DNA of 33,700 nucleotides. Source: Albidovulum sediminicola (GTDB lineage: Bacteria; Pseudomonadota; Alphaproteobacteria; Rhodobacterales; Rhodobacteraceae). This document shows positions 1 through 7,691 of the stretch, in pieces. Below the pieces are notes generated by a model. The model did not search any database and was not told where the DNA came from. It worked only from the letters and a program-made list of their open reading frames with translations. Each line of letters begins with the position of its first letter. Position 1 is the stretch's first letter. The translations under genes and the position numbers were made by a program. The stretch covers positions 1 through 33,700 of the forward strand of contig NZ_JAOWLA010000024.1 of the NCBI RefSeq assembly GCF_025751575.1, given 5' to 3'.

Positions 1-134
1 CCAAGGTCGCCGGCGCCATCACCCCCGTCCCCGGCGGCGTCGGACCCATGACCATCGCCTGCCTCCTCGCAAACACCCTCACAGCCTGCTGCCGCGCAAA
101 CCAACTCACCGAACCAGAAGGCCTCACAGCCTGA
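1..134 (+). CDS. folD: FolD C-terminal end (partial): methylenetetrahydrofolate dehydrogenase/cyclohydrolase
   Basis: Only the last 43 or so codons are present; the gene begins outside the window. Reading from base 3, the peptide carries the conserved C-terminal FolD signature [20 protein letters not shown], which is characteristic of the NAD(P)-binding domain end, and stops with TGA at 132-134. FolD interconverts methylene-, methenyl- and formyl-tetrahydrofolate in the cytosol. The hemoglobin gene starts 32 bases downstream with a good Shine-Dalgarno, so the two may be cotranscribed. Identification rests on this single well conserved motif, but that motif is highly diagnostic. Confidence 0.88.
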   Translation, partial: KVAGAITPVPGGVGPMTIACLLANTLTACCRANQLTEPEGLTA

Positions 135-166
135 GAGAAAAGCCCCCAAAGGGAAGGAGCACTGAC

Positions 167-601
167 ATGTCCCAGCGAATGATCGACATCATCGGCGGCG
201 AGGCAGCGGTGCGGCAACTGGTCGAGGACTTTTACGATCTGGTGGAGACGCTTCCCGAAGGTGAGACCCTGCGGCAATTGCATCTTCGCGGCCACGGGCT
301 GACCCATGTCCGCGAAGAGCAGTTCAACTTCCTCACCGGGTTTCTCGGCGGCCGTCGCTACTATCAGGAAAAGCACGGTCACATGGATCTGCGGCGGATG
401 CACGCCCATGTTCCGATCGCGGTGCAGGATGCCGAGGACTGGCTGACCTGCATGGACAAGGCCCTGGAAGAGAACGGGCTCGCCGGGCCGGACATCGAGC
501 GGTTGCGCGCCACGTTCCGCAGGATCTGCCTGATGCTCGTCAACGATCTGAAGGCTTGGGGCCTGCCGGGCGAATCGCAAGGCGGCACTGCCAATGCCTA
601 G
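167..601 (+). CDS. Group II truncated hemoglobin
   Basis: A 144-residue globin. Seen: Tyr23 in helix B (the B10 position), the stretch QFNFLTGFLGG followed by YYQEKHGHMDLR, proximal His79 in an LRxxHxxxxI context, and Trp92 at the position expected for G8. These features fit the group II (TrHbO) truncated hemoglobin family, whose members bind O2, NO or CO and are often linked to NO or oxygen metabolism in the cytosol. An AAGGAG Shine-Dalgarno sits about 10 bases before the ATG. A CRP/FNR-type box lies just downstream, before the next gene, but none is evident directly upstream of this one. The physiological ligand cannot be decided from sequence. Confidence 0.9.
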   Translation: MSQRMIDIIGGEAAVRQLVEDFYDLVETLPEGETLRQLHLRGHGLTHVREEQFNFLTGFLGGRRYYQEKHGHMDLRRMHAHVPIAVQDAEDWLTCMDKALEENGLAGPDIERLRATFRRICLMLVNDLKAWGLPGESQGGTANA

Positions 602-619
602 TCGTTCCGCCGCTGAACG

Positions 620-636
620 GCAGGCCTGACGCCTGC
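620..636 (+). terminator. Possible hairpin after hemoglobin gene
   Basis: GCAGGC and GCCTGC form a 6-bp stem around a 5-nt CTGAC loop, 19 bases after the globin stop. TTCC (605-608) and GGAA (637-640) could extend it imperfectly. There is no T-run, so intrinsic termination is uncertain. Confidence 0.35.
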
Positions 637-684
637 GGAAACTGTCGGCCCGTCGATCCGGAATTTTCATGACGGGAAGTTTAA

Positions 685-726
685 TTGACCGAAGTCAATG
701 ACGCCTCGTGGTCCCGGTGCGAGAAT
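685..726 (+). promoter_or_regulatory. CRP/FNR-family binding site and probable dependent promoter for the Usp gene
   Basis: TTGAC-CGAA-GTCAA at 685-698 is a perfect inverted repeat matching the TTGAC-N4-GTCAA form used by the FNR/NnrR/Dnr branch of CRP-like regulators. Its centre is at 691.5. A GAGAAT -10 candidate at 721-726 would put a transcription start near 733, so the box would be centred close to -41.5, the classical activating position. The stress-protein ATG is 66 bases downstream of the box centre. The box is seen directly; the choice of regulator (FnrL for oxygen or NnrR/Dnr for NO) is inference. Confidence 0.7.
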
Positions 727-757
727 GCGTCAAATTCATCGCAGATCAAGGTGACCC

Positions 758-1171
758 ATGACCAAGAAGATTCTCTGCCCGACGGATGGAAGTGATCACG
801 CAACCCAAGGGGTGCACAAGGCTGTCGAACTGGCGCGGCTGACGGGCGCTCAGCTGACGATCTGCGTCGTGAACATCGCGCATGGCGCGGTGCGCGGACC
901 GCTGATCAGCCACTGGACCGACGAGGAGGTCGCCAAGCTTCTGAGCGACTCCGAGGCAGTCGCCAAGGCCGACGGGCTGTCCGAGGTGGGCACAGTGGAG
1001 CTTGTGGCCCGCGAACCGGCCCCGGCCATCATCTCCTACGCGGATGAAAATGGCTTTGACCACATCGTCATGGGGACCGGCGACAAGCGCGGCATGACGC
1101 GCCTCGTGCTGGGATCGGTCGCGTCGGACGTTGCCAGCCAGGCCCATTGCTCGGTCACCGTCGCGCGTTAA
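758..1171 (+). CDS. Universal stress protein (UspA family)
   Basis: A 137-residue single-domain Usp. It opens with KKILCPTDGSDHA, the first beta strand and Asp10 nucleotide contact, and ends with a VMGTGDKRG...LGSVASDV segment in the place of the ATP-binding G-x2-G-x9-G-S/T motif. The second glycine of that motif is aspartate here (GTGD), so ATP binding may be altered. Usp proteins act in the cytosol during stress or oxygen limitation. The upstream CRP/FNR box suggests control by low oxygen or NO. A well formed terminator lies 107 bases downstream, so the gene is probably monocistronic. Family assignment is firm; the specific role is not known. Confidence 0.92.
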   Translation: MTKKILCPTDGSDHATQGVHKAVELARLTGAQLTICVVNIAHGAVRGPLISHWTDEEVAKLLSDSEAVAKADGLSEVGTVELVAREPAPAIISYADENGFDHIVMGTGDKRGMTRLVLGSVASDVASQAHCSVTVAR

Positions 1172-1277
1172 GCGCAATTGGCTTCGCGAGGCCCGTCCCC
1201 GTCTACCGGTCACGGGAGGCGCGGGACGGGTCCCGCCCATGTCTGCAATGACCAACCGGGGCTGCCCGAGGTCAAGG

Positions 1278-1303
1278 AATGGCGCCGCCTAGGTGGCGCC
1301 ATT
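1278..1303 (+). terminator. Intrinsic terminator downstream of usp
   Basis: AATGGCGCC and GGCGCCATT form a perfect 9-bp stem with an 8-nt loop, followed by TTGCTTGTT. It closes the usp transcript. It also shows that the farther upstream ATG at 1279, in frame with the aldehyde dehydrogenase, is not its start. A second small hairpin, GCGGGA-CGGG-TCCCGC, lies at 1221-1236. Nothing else is recognisable in 1172-1419. Confidence 0.7.
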
Positions 1304-1419
1304 TTGCTTGTTACATGGTCTCAAGGCAGTGGCAGCAAAATTTTGATCAAATTATTTCGCACACTCTTGCGCCTTGCCCGGCCTGCTGGCACTGTCCGCG
1401 ACCGAAAGTGAGGTGCATC

Positions 1420-2871
1420 ATGATCGAGAAGCGCGAATTCTATATCAACGGCCAGTGGGTCGCGCCCGCGACACCGCGCGACTGGGCCGTGATCGACCCG
1501 TCGACCGAAGAGCCCTGCGCGGTGATCTCGCTCGGCGATCAGGCCGACACCGACGCGGCCGTGGCGGCAGCCAAGGCGGCTTTTCCGGCCTGGGCGGCGA
1601 CGCCGCCCTCGGAACGCCGCGCAATCGTGGCGCGTATCCTCGAGCAATACGAGGCCCGCAAGGAGGAGTTCGCCCGCGCCATCTCGATGGAGATGGGCGC
1701 GCCGGTCGATTTCGCCCTGGAACAGCAGGCCCCCTGCCTGCCCTGGCACACCGGAAACTTCCTGCGCGCCTTCGATCATATCGAATGGGTCCGTCCGCTG
1801 GGCGCCCATGCCCCGGGCACAATGATCGCGCTGGAGCCCATCGGCGTCGTGGGGCTGATCACGCCCTGGAACTGGCCGGTGAACCAGATCGCGCTCAAGG
1901 CCATCCCGGCGATGCTTGCGGGCTGCACCTGCGTCCTCAAGCCGTCCGAGGAAAGCCCGCTGAACGCGATGCTGTTCGCGGAGTTCTGCCATGACGCGGG
2001 CGTTCCGCCGGGGGTCTTCAACCTCGTGAACGGCGACGGCGCCGGGGTGGGGACGCGCCTGTCAAGCCATCCCGATGTCGAGATGATCTCCTTCACCGGG
2101 TCGACGCGGGCAGGCCGCGCCATCACCAAGGCGGCGGCGGAAACGCTGAAGCGCGTGACGCTGGAACTTGGCGGCAAGGGGGCGAACGTGATCTTCGCCG
2201 ATGCCGACGAAAAGGCCGTCAAGCGCGGCGTGCTGCACATGATGAGCAACACCGGCCAAAGCTGCAATGCGCCCTCGCGGATGCTGGTGGAGCGGGCGAT
2301 CTACGACCGTGTGGTCGAGGAGGCCGCGGAGGTCGCCAAGGCGGTCAAGGTGGGGCCTGCGTCCGAACATGGCCGCCATATCGGGCCGGTCGTGAACAAG
2401 CGGCAGTGGGACCAGATCCAGGGCTATATTCAGAAGGGCATCGATGAGGGCGCGCGGCTGGTCGCGGGCGGTCTTGGTCTGCCCGAGGGGATGAACAAGG
2501 GCTATTACGTTCGCCCCACGGTCTTTGCCGATGTCAAACCCGGCATGACGATCGAGCGCGAGGAGATCTTCGGGCCGGTGCTGTCCATCGTTCCCTTCGA
2601 GGACGAGGCGGAGGCGGTGAGAATCGCCAACGACACGCCCTACGGCCTTACCAACTACGTCCAGACGCAGGACGCGGCGCGCGCGAACCGCATGGCGCTG
2701 GCGCTGAAATCCGGCATGGTCGAGATGAACGGCAAGCCGCGCGGGGCCGGGGCGCCCTTCGGGGGCGTCAAGGCCTCGGGCCGCGCCCGCGAAGGCGGGG
2801 TCTGGGGCATCGAGGAGTTCCTGGAGGTCAAGGCGATCTCCGGCTGGACCGCCGACCTCGCGGCGGAGTGA
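1420..2871 (+). CDS. NAD(P)-dependent aldehyde dehydrogenase
   Basis: A 483-residue member of the aldehyde dehydrogenase superfamily, of the usual length. Visible active-site features are Asn151 in TPWNWP, Lys174 in LKPSE, the FTGST nucleotide turn at 225-229, general base Glu249 in LELGGK, and nucleophile Cys282 in NTGQSCN; the EEIFGPV segment is also present. It oxidises an aldehyde to the acid in the cytosol. The start at 1420 (MIEKREFYING) matches the family N-terminus and has a GAGG sequence before it; an upstream in-frame ATG lies inside the usp terminator and is rejected. The next genes encode an MttB-like methyltransferase and a demethylase-like flavoprotein. The substrate may therefore be an aldehyde from methylated-amine breakdown, but this is inference. 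Confidence 0.93.
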   Translation: MIEKREFYINGQWVAPATPRDWAVIDPSTEEPCAVISLGDQADTDAAVAAAKAAFPAWAATPPSERRAIVARILEQYEARKEEFARAISMEMGAPVDFALEQQAPCLPWHTGNFLRAFDHIEWVRPLGAHAPGTMIALEPIGVVGLITPWNWPVNQIALKAIPAMLAGCTCVLKPSEESPLNAMLFAEFCHDAGVPPGVFNLVNGDGAGVGTRLSSHPDVEMISFTGSTRAGRAITKAAAETLKRVTLELGGKGANVIFADADEKAVKRGVLHMMSNTGQSCNAPSRMLVERAIYDRVVEEAAEVAKAVKVGPASEHGRHIGPVVNKRQWDQIQGYIQKGIDEGARLVAGGLGLPEGMNKGYYVRPTVFADVKPGMTIEREEIFGPVLSIVPFEDEAEAVRIANDTPYGLTNYVQTQDAARANRMALALKSGMVEMNGKPRGAGAPFGGVKASGRAREGGVWGIEEFLEVKAISGWTADLAAE

Positions 2872-2926
2872 CAAGGGGCCCGGCGCGGCCAGGGCATCGA
2901 GCCCCGGCCGCGCCGGACCGGCCTTG

Positions 2927-2944
2927 CCGGTCGGTACCGACCGG
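2927..2944. promoter_or_regulatory. Perfect 18-bp palindrome, candidate operator upstream of the MttB-like gene
   Basis: CCGGTCGGTACCGACCGG is a perfect palindrome in the 185-base gap between the aldehyde dehydrogenase and methyltransferase genes, 113 bases before the latter's ATG. Its size and symmetry fit a dimeric repressor site (TetR-like sites often contain ACCGGT/ACCGAC half sites). No regulator gene is adjacent. Confidence 0.45.
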
Positions 2945-2958
2945 TGGGCGAAGCAAAA

Positions 2959-2984
2959 CGACATTTCTTCGCTGTGGAATGTCG
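2959..2984. promoter_or_regulatory. Inverted repeat CGACATT...AATGTCG
   Basis: Two perfect 7-bp arms, CGACATT (2959-2965) and AATGTCG (2978-2984), are separated by 12 bases, 15 bases after the 18-bp palindrome and before the MttB-like gene. It could be a second regulator site or a 5' UTR stem-loop. A further GGCGGG/CCCGCC hairpin lies at 3001-3017. Confidence 0.35.
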
Positions 2985-3056
2985 CGCCAAAGACTTCCCC
3001 GGCGGGACCGGCCCGCCGTAAGATCGCCACCGTCGAAGGCTCGGGGAGGTAGGACG

Positions 3057-4604
3057 ATGGCGACGCAAGAGACGGCCCAAAGGGCCCGCCACGGCGGGCG
3101 CGAGGCGCGGCGGCGGGAGCGCACGCAGAAGGCCGCCGGCCTTGGAAGGCCCTATATCCTTCGCAACATCCCCACCTATGACATCCTGTCGGAGGAAAAC
3201 CTCGAACGGATCGAGCGTGCCGCCGACCGCATCCTGGCCGAGACCGGGATCGCCTTCCGCGACGACCCTGTCGCGCTTGACCTATGGCGCGAGGCCGGCG
3301 CGACGGTCGAGGGCGAACTGGTGAAATTCGAACCCGGCATGCTGCGCGAGATCCTGCGCTCCGCCCCGGCGGAGTTCACCCAGCACGCCCGCAACCCGGA
3401 GAATTCGGTCCGTATCGGGGGGCGAAACGTCGTCTTTGCTCCGGCCTACGGCTCGCCCTTCGTGATGGACCTGGACCGGGGGCGGCGCTTCGGCACGCTT
3501 CAGGACTTCCAGAACTTCGTGAAGCTCGCGCAATCCTCGCCCTGGCTGCATCATTCGGGCGGGACGATCTGCGAACCGACCGACGTTCCGGTGAACAAGC
3601 GCCACCTCGACATGGTCTACGCCCACCTGCGCTACTCCGACCGCTGCTTCATGGGCTCGGTCACCGCCGAAGAGCGCAGCGAGGATTCGATCGAGATGGC
3701 GCGCCTCGTCTTCGGCCACGACTTCGTGGACGAAAACTGCGTGATCCTGGGCAATATCAACGTGAACTCGCCGCTCGTCTGGGACGGTACCATGACGAAG
3801 TCCCTGCGCGCCTATGCAAGCGCGAACCAGGCGGCGGTGGTCGTGCCCTTCATCCTGGGGGGCGCCATGGGGCCGGTCACCAATGCCGGAGCCATCGCGC
3901 AATCGCTGGCGGAGACGATGGCGGGCTGCGCGCTGACCCAGCTTGTGCGCAAGGGCGCGCCGGTGATCTTCGGGAACTTCCTGTCCTCGACCCAGCTCAA
4001 GACCGGCTCGCCCACCTTCGGCACGCCGGAGCCAGCGATCGGTTCGATGGTCGTCGGTCAGCTTTGCCGCCGGCTGAACCTGCCGATGCGCTGCTCGGGC
4101 AATTTCACCACCTCGAAGCTGCCCGATGCGCAGGCGATGACCGAGGGCATGATGTCGATGCTGGCGGCGATTCACTGCGGGACGAACTTCATCCTCCATT
4201 CGGCCGGCTGGCTCGACGGGGCGCTGTCGATGTCCTACGAGAAATTCATGCTCGACGCGGACGTTTGCGGCGCGCTCCACACCTATCTGGACGGCATCAC
4301 GATCGACGACAATCAACTCGCCCTCGACGCTTTCGCCGAGGTGGGGCCGGGCAACCACTTCTTCGGGTCCGCCCATACGCTGGCCAATTACCAGACCGCC
4401 TACTGGGAAAGCGAAACCGCCGATAACGCGCCCTTCGAACAATGGGAGCTTGCGGGCGGCGACGACGCCGCAACGCGCGCCAACCGACTCTGGAAGCAAC
4501 GGCTCAGGGAATACGAGGCCCCGCCGCTCGATCCCGGAATGGACGAGGCGCTGAAGGACTTCGTCGCGCGCCGCAAGGCCAGCATGGCGGACGCCTGGTA
4601 CTAG
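3057..4604 (+). CDS. MttB-superfamily (trimethylamine methyltransferase family) methyltransferase, non-pyrrolysine
   Basis: A 515-residue protein recognised as an MttB-superfamily corrinoid methyltransferase by its overall sequence: YDILSEENLERIERAA near the N-terminus, the GGTICEPTD segment, and the GTNFILHSAGWLDGALSMSYEKF segment near the C-terminus. It has no internal amber codon, so it belongs to the non-pyrrolysine branch. That branch includes glycine betaine (MtgB) and other quaternary-amine methyltransferases, which pass a methyl group to a cobalamin-binding protein. No corrinoid protein gene is in the window. The ATG at 3057 follows a GGGGAGG Shine-Dalgarno; a basic N-terminal stretch (RARHGGREARRRERTQK) precedes the conserved fold. 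The gene ends in TAG, and the frame then stays open into the next gene. Substrate unknown; a methylated amine or betaine is likely. Confidence 0.88.
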   Translation: MATQETAQRARHGGREARRRERTQKAAGLGRPYILRNIPTYDILSEENLERIERAADRILAETGIAFRDDPVALDLWREAGATVEGELVKFEPGMLREILRSAPAEFTQHARNPENSVRIGGRNVVFAPAYGSPFVMDLDRGRRFGTLQDFQNFVKLAQSSPWLHHSGGTICEPTDVPVNKRHLDMVYAHLRYSDRCFMGSVTAEERSEDSIEMARLVFGHDFVDENCVILGNINVNSPLVWDGTMTKSLRAYASANQAAVVVPFILGGAMGPVTNAGAIAQSLAETMAGCALTQLVRKGAPVIFGNFLSSTQLKTGSPTFGTPEPAIGSMVVGQLCRRLNLPMRCSGNFTTSKLPDAQAMTEGMMSMLAAIHCGTNFILHSAGWLDGALSMSYEKFMLDADVCGALHTYLDGITIDDNQLALDAFAEVGPGNHFFGSAHTLANYQTAYWESETADNAPFEQWELAGGDDAATRANRLWKQRLREYEAPPLDPGMDEALKDFVARRKASMADAWY

Positions 4605-4622
4605 GCCCGAACACCGATCGCC

Positions 4623-4642
4623 CCGGCCCCCCGCTGGGCCGG
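4623..4642 (+). other. Hairpin between the MttB-like gene and the oxidoreductase
   Basis: CCGGCCC and GGGCCGG form a perfect 7-bp stem with a 6-nt loop in the 69-base intergenic gap. There is no T-run. It may be a pause, processing or partial termination site that sets the ratio of the two products; function unproven. Confidence 0.4.
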
Positions 4643-4673
4643 AACCCCGACTGAACGCCGAAAGAAAGCCCCG

Positions 4674-6665
4674 ATGTCCGACCGTTCCACCTCCGCCCAT
4701 CCGCACCTCCTGTCGTCGATCCAGTTGCGTGGCCAGACCTTGCGCAACCGCATCGTCTTTGGCGCGCATACCGCCAACATGTCCGACATGGGGCTGCCGG
4801 GGCCGCGCTTCGCCGGTTACCTGCTGGAACGCGCGCTGGGGGGCGCGGGGATGATCGTGGCCGAACCGATGCCGGTCCACCGCACGGGCGTCCTGACCCG
4901 CGGCAACTTCCTGCATTCGACGGACGAGGTCATCCCCCATTTCCGCAAGGTGACCGAGCCGGTGAAGGAGGCCGGAGCCGTCATCCTGCAACAGCTTTAT
5001 CACATCGGCGCGCATGGCGATTCCGACCTCAGCTTCGCGCCCCACTGGGGCCCGTCGGGCGGGCCGTCCTACCACGACAGCGACGGCTCCCATGCCATGA
5101 CCGAGGCAGAGATCGAGGAGCTGATCGCCGCCCATATCGCCGCCGCCGTCCGTTGCCAGAAGGCGGGCTTCCAGGGGGTGGAGGTCTGGGGCGCCTACCA
5201 CTCGCTGCTCGATCAGTTCTGGACGCCCTGGTCCAACAAGCGGGACGACAGATGGGGGGGGAGCCTGGAAAACCGCACCCGCATGTCGCGCACGATCATC
5301 GAGGGCATCCGCCGCGCCTGCGGCGAGGATTTCATCATCGGCCTCGCGATCTCGACTTCGGACTCGCATGACGTGCTTCTGCAGGGCGAAAGCCTCGCCG
5401 AAGTCGTCGCCTGTCACGATGCGACCGGCCATATCGACTATGTGACCTGCGGCCACGGCGGCTATCTCGATTTCGAACGGCTCATGCCGACCTTCCTTTA
5501 CGCCGAGAAGCTTACCGCCCCCTTCACCGAAGAACTGAAGAAGGTCGTCAAACACGCCAAGATCACCTCGGAGGCCCATGTCCGGACGCCCGAGAACGCC
5601 GAGGCGGTGATCGCCAGCGGTCAGGCCGACATGGTCTCGATCGTGCGGGGCCAGATCGCGGACCCGCACCTCGCGCGCAAGACGACCGAGGGCCGGGCCG
5701 AGGACGTGCGCGGCTGCATCTCCTGCAACCAGATGTGCTGGGGGCGGCGGTCGCGCGACTACTGGATTTCCTGCCTCATCAACCCCTCGGCGGGGCGCGA
5801 ATTCGAATGGGGCGGCGACCGCTTCACCCCTGCCGAAAGCCCCCGCCGCGTGGTCGTGGTCGGCGCCGGCCCTGCGGGGCTTGAGGCCGCGCGGGTTGCG
5901 GCCGAACGCGGCCACCGGGTCGATGTCTTCGAGGCCCAACCCCGCATCGGCGGCCAGTTCCGCCTGGCCGGCGAACAGCCGCGCCGCGCCCAGATCCTTG
6001 AGTTGATGGACTGGTATGAGCGCCAGTTCGAGAAGCTCCAGGTCCGCCTGCACCTCAACACCTACGCGGAGACCGAGGACATTCGTGCCCTGTCCCCGGA
6101 TGCGGTGGTGCTGGCCACAGGCTCGCTGCCGGATGAGAACGGTTTCCAGCGCTGGATGCCAGGCCATGACCGCCTGCCAGGGATCGACCGGGGCAAGGTC
6201 TGGTCACCCGAGGACGTGATGCGGCGTGAAGCGAAGCTGGGCGATGAGGTCATCCTCTATGACGAGGGCGGCAACTGGCGCGGCCTCGGCACCGCCTGGG
6301 CCATGGCCGAGCGCGGCCACCGCGTCACCATCGTCACGCCCGAGCCCTTCATCGGCAAGGAGCTTTCGCGCACCTCCTCCGATATCGGCCTGCGCCCGCG
6401 GCTGGCGAAACTGGGCGTCACCTTCCTGAGCGAACACCTGATCGCCGAATGGCACGGCGACGGCGCGACGGTGCGCAACCTGCTGACCGGAACCGAGACC
6501 CGGGCCGCGGCAAGTGCGCTCGTCATTTCGACGACGAACCGCGCCTTCGATCCGCTCTCTACCGCATTGGACGGGACCGAAACACACCTGATCGGCGATG
6601 CGGCCGCCCCGCGCCAGGCACCCTATGCCTTCCACGAAGGCCGCAAACTCGGTCTCGCGCTCTGA
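4674..6665 (+). CDS. TMADH/DgcA-like FMN, 4Fe-4S and FAD oxidoreductase, probable N-demethylase
   Basis: A 663-residue two-part flavoprotein. Residues 12-340 form an Old Yellow Enzyme-type FMN barrel (NRIVFGAHTA, then NKRDDRWGGSLENRTR at 188-203). Cys348, 351, 355 and 367 in C-x2-C-x3-C-x11-C spacing are the 4Fe-4S ligands seen in the trimethylamine dehydrogenase and 2,4-dienoyl-CoA reductase group. A Rossmann GAGPAG motif at 397-402 starts the C-terminal FAD/ADP-binding part, with a second nucleotide region near 545-580 and GDAAAPRQAP near the end. Relatives such as trimethylamine dehydrogenase, dimethylglycine demethylase subunit DgcA and N-methylproline demethylases remove N-methyl groups oxidatively. 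The neighbouring MttB-like and aldehyde dehydrogenase genes fit that role. The Shine-Dalgarno is weak (GAAAG). Exact substrate unknown. Confidence 0.88.
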   Translation: MSDRSTSAHPHLLSSIQLRGQTLRNRIVFGAHTANMSDMGLPGPRFAGYLLERALGGAGMIVAEPMPVHRTGVLTRGNFLHSTDEVIPHFRKVTEPVKEAGAVILQQLYHIGAHGDSDLSFAPHWGPSGGPSYHDSDGSHAMTEAEIEELIAAHIAAAVRCQKAGFQGVEVWGAYHSLLDQFWTPWSNKRDDRWGGSLENRTRMSRTIIEGIRRACGEDFIIGLAISTSDSHDVLLQGESLAEVVACHDATGHIDYVTCGHGGYLDFERLMPTFLYAEKLTAPFTEELKKVVKHAKITSEAHVRTPENAEAVIASGQADMVSIVRGQIADPHLARKTTEGRAEDVRGCISCNQMCWGRRSRDYWISCLINPSAGREFEWGGDRFTPAESPRRVVVVGAGPAGLEAARVAAERGHRVDVFEAQPRIGGQFRLAGEQPRRAQILELMDWYERQFEKLQVRLHLNTYAETEDIRALSPDAVVLATGSLPDENGFQRWMPGHDRLPGIDRGKVWSPEDVMRREAKLGDEVILYDEGGNWRGLGTAWAMAERGHRVTIVTPEPFIGKELSRTSSDIGLRPRLAKLGVTFLSEHLIAEWHGDGATVRNLLTGTETRAAASALVISTTNRAFDPLSTALDGTETHLIGDAAAPRQAPYAFHEGRKLGLAL

Positions 6666-6714
6666 TCTTCTTCTTTTCCTAAATATCCCGGGGGTCCGGG
6701 GGCCGCGCCCCCGG
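6666..6714. repeat. Dispersed intergenic hairpin element, copy 1
   Basis: The element reads TCTTCTTC, a short AT-rich AAATAT, CCCGGGGGT, then an 8-bp hairpin CCGGGGGC (6696-6703) / GCCCCCGG (6707-6714) with a 3-nt loop. It fills the gap between the convergent oxidoreductase and truB genes and closely matches a second copy at 9815-9863. It probably acts as a bidirectional transcript-end element, although no T-run follows the stem. Confidence 0.75.
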
Positions 6715-6722
6715 TGCCAGCC

Positions 6723-7625
6723 TCAGACCTGAAAAACCCGGCTCGGGTGCAACTCGCCAGACTTGTAGACCCCAACGGCGACCGCCTTGCCCTGGTAGCT
6801 CGCCCAGGCTTCCTCGCCCCAGTCCACGTCGGAGGCGAGCACCATGCCCGGATTGCCGTTCCTGAGCCGTGCCGCGCCCTCGGGCGTGGCCTTCAGCTCC
6901 GGCAGGTCCGCCAGCCCGACCTCCAGCGGCAGCAGCCGGGCGTCCAACGCCTCCGACTTCGCCTCCGCGTCGATCGTCTCGATGCTGACACCGTCACTGG
7001 CCTCGAAGGGCCCCGACCATTCCCGGCGCAGCCAAAGCACATGACCCAGGCACCCCAGCGCCTGCCCCAGGTCGCGGGCGATGGCGCGCACATAGCCGCC
7101 CTTTCCGCAGACCATTTCCAGTTCGAGCGTATCGGCGTCGGGGCGGGCGACGATCTCCAGCGACTCGACCCAAAGCGGGCGCGCCGCCAGTTCCATCTCC
7201 TCGCCCGCGCGGGCCAGGGCATAGGCGCGTTCGCCATCGACCTTCACGGCCGAAAACTGCGGCGGGACCTGCATGATCTCACCCCGGAAGGCGGGCAGGG
7301 CAGCCTCGATCTCGGCCTCGGTCGGGCGCTTGTCAGAGGTCGCGATCACTTCGCCCTCGGCGTCATCGGTGTTCGTCGCGATGCCGAGGCGCACTGCGAA
7401 ACGGTAGCATTTCAGCGCGTCCGTGATGAAGGGCACGGTCTTCGTCGCCTCCCCCAGCGCGACCGCCAGAACCCCCGTCGCGGCCGGGTCGAGCGTGCCC
7501 GCATGGCCCGCCTTCTTCGCGTCGAGCGCCCAGCGGACCTTATTGACGACCGAGGTTGAGGTCATCCCGGCGGGCTTGTCCACCACCAGCCACCCCGAAA
7601 CCTCGCGCCCCTTCTTGCGTGCCAT
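6723..7625 (-). CDS. truB: tRNA pseudouridine(55) synthase TruB
   Basis: A 300-residue protein of typical TruB length. The N-terminal segment [13 protein letters not shown] and the catalytic motif [13 protein letters not shown], with nucleophile Asp46, identify it; the KCYRF and [12 protein letters not shown] segments are also present. It isomerises U55 in the T-loop of tRNAs in the cytosol. On the minus strand it follows rbfA and a DUF2233 gene, separated from the latter by 66 bases. The rbfA-truB association is common in bacteria, though the DUF2233 gene between them is less so. The 3' end faces the oxidoreductase gene across the repeat element. Confidence 0.96.
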   Translation of the reverse strand: MARKKGREVSGWLVVDKPAGMTSTSVVNKVRWALDAKKAGHAGTLDPAATGVLAVALGEATKTVPFITDALKCYRFAVRLGIATNTDDAEGEVIATSDKRPTEAEIEAALPAFRGEIMQVPPQFSAVKVDGERAYALARAGEEMELAARPLWVESLEIVARPDADTLELEMVCGKGGYVRAIARDLGQALGCLGHVLWLRREWSGPFEASDGVSIETIDAEAKSEALDARLLPLEVGLADLPELKATPEGAARLRNGNPGMVLASDVDWGEEAWASYQGKAVAVGVYKSGELHPSRVFQV

Positions 7626-7691
7626 GACTTGCCCCGTTCCTGCGCCCCGCCCCTGCGGAAGGCCGCCCCCTACCGAAGGAACGGGCCAGCG

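Noticed and set aside
1279-1419. N-terminal extension of the aldehyde dehydrogenase from an upstream ATG
   Set aside because: The ATG lies inside the usp terminator hairpin, the added 47 residues do not resemble the family, and the ATG at 1420 gives the usual N-terminus.
2868-3056. 63-residue N-terminal extension of the MttB-like protein
   Set aside because: It covers the palindromes, overlaps the aldehyde dehydrogenase stop, and lacks conservation; the ATG at 3057 has a good Shine-Dalgarno.
3282-6167. 961-codon open frame on the minus strand
   Set aside because: It is antisense to the MttB-like and oxidoreductase genes, both of which have strong family motifs. Long antisense frames are expected in GC-rich coding DNA, and the translation shows low-complexity Arg/Gly/Ala/His composition without recognisable domains.
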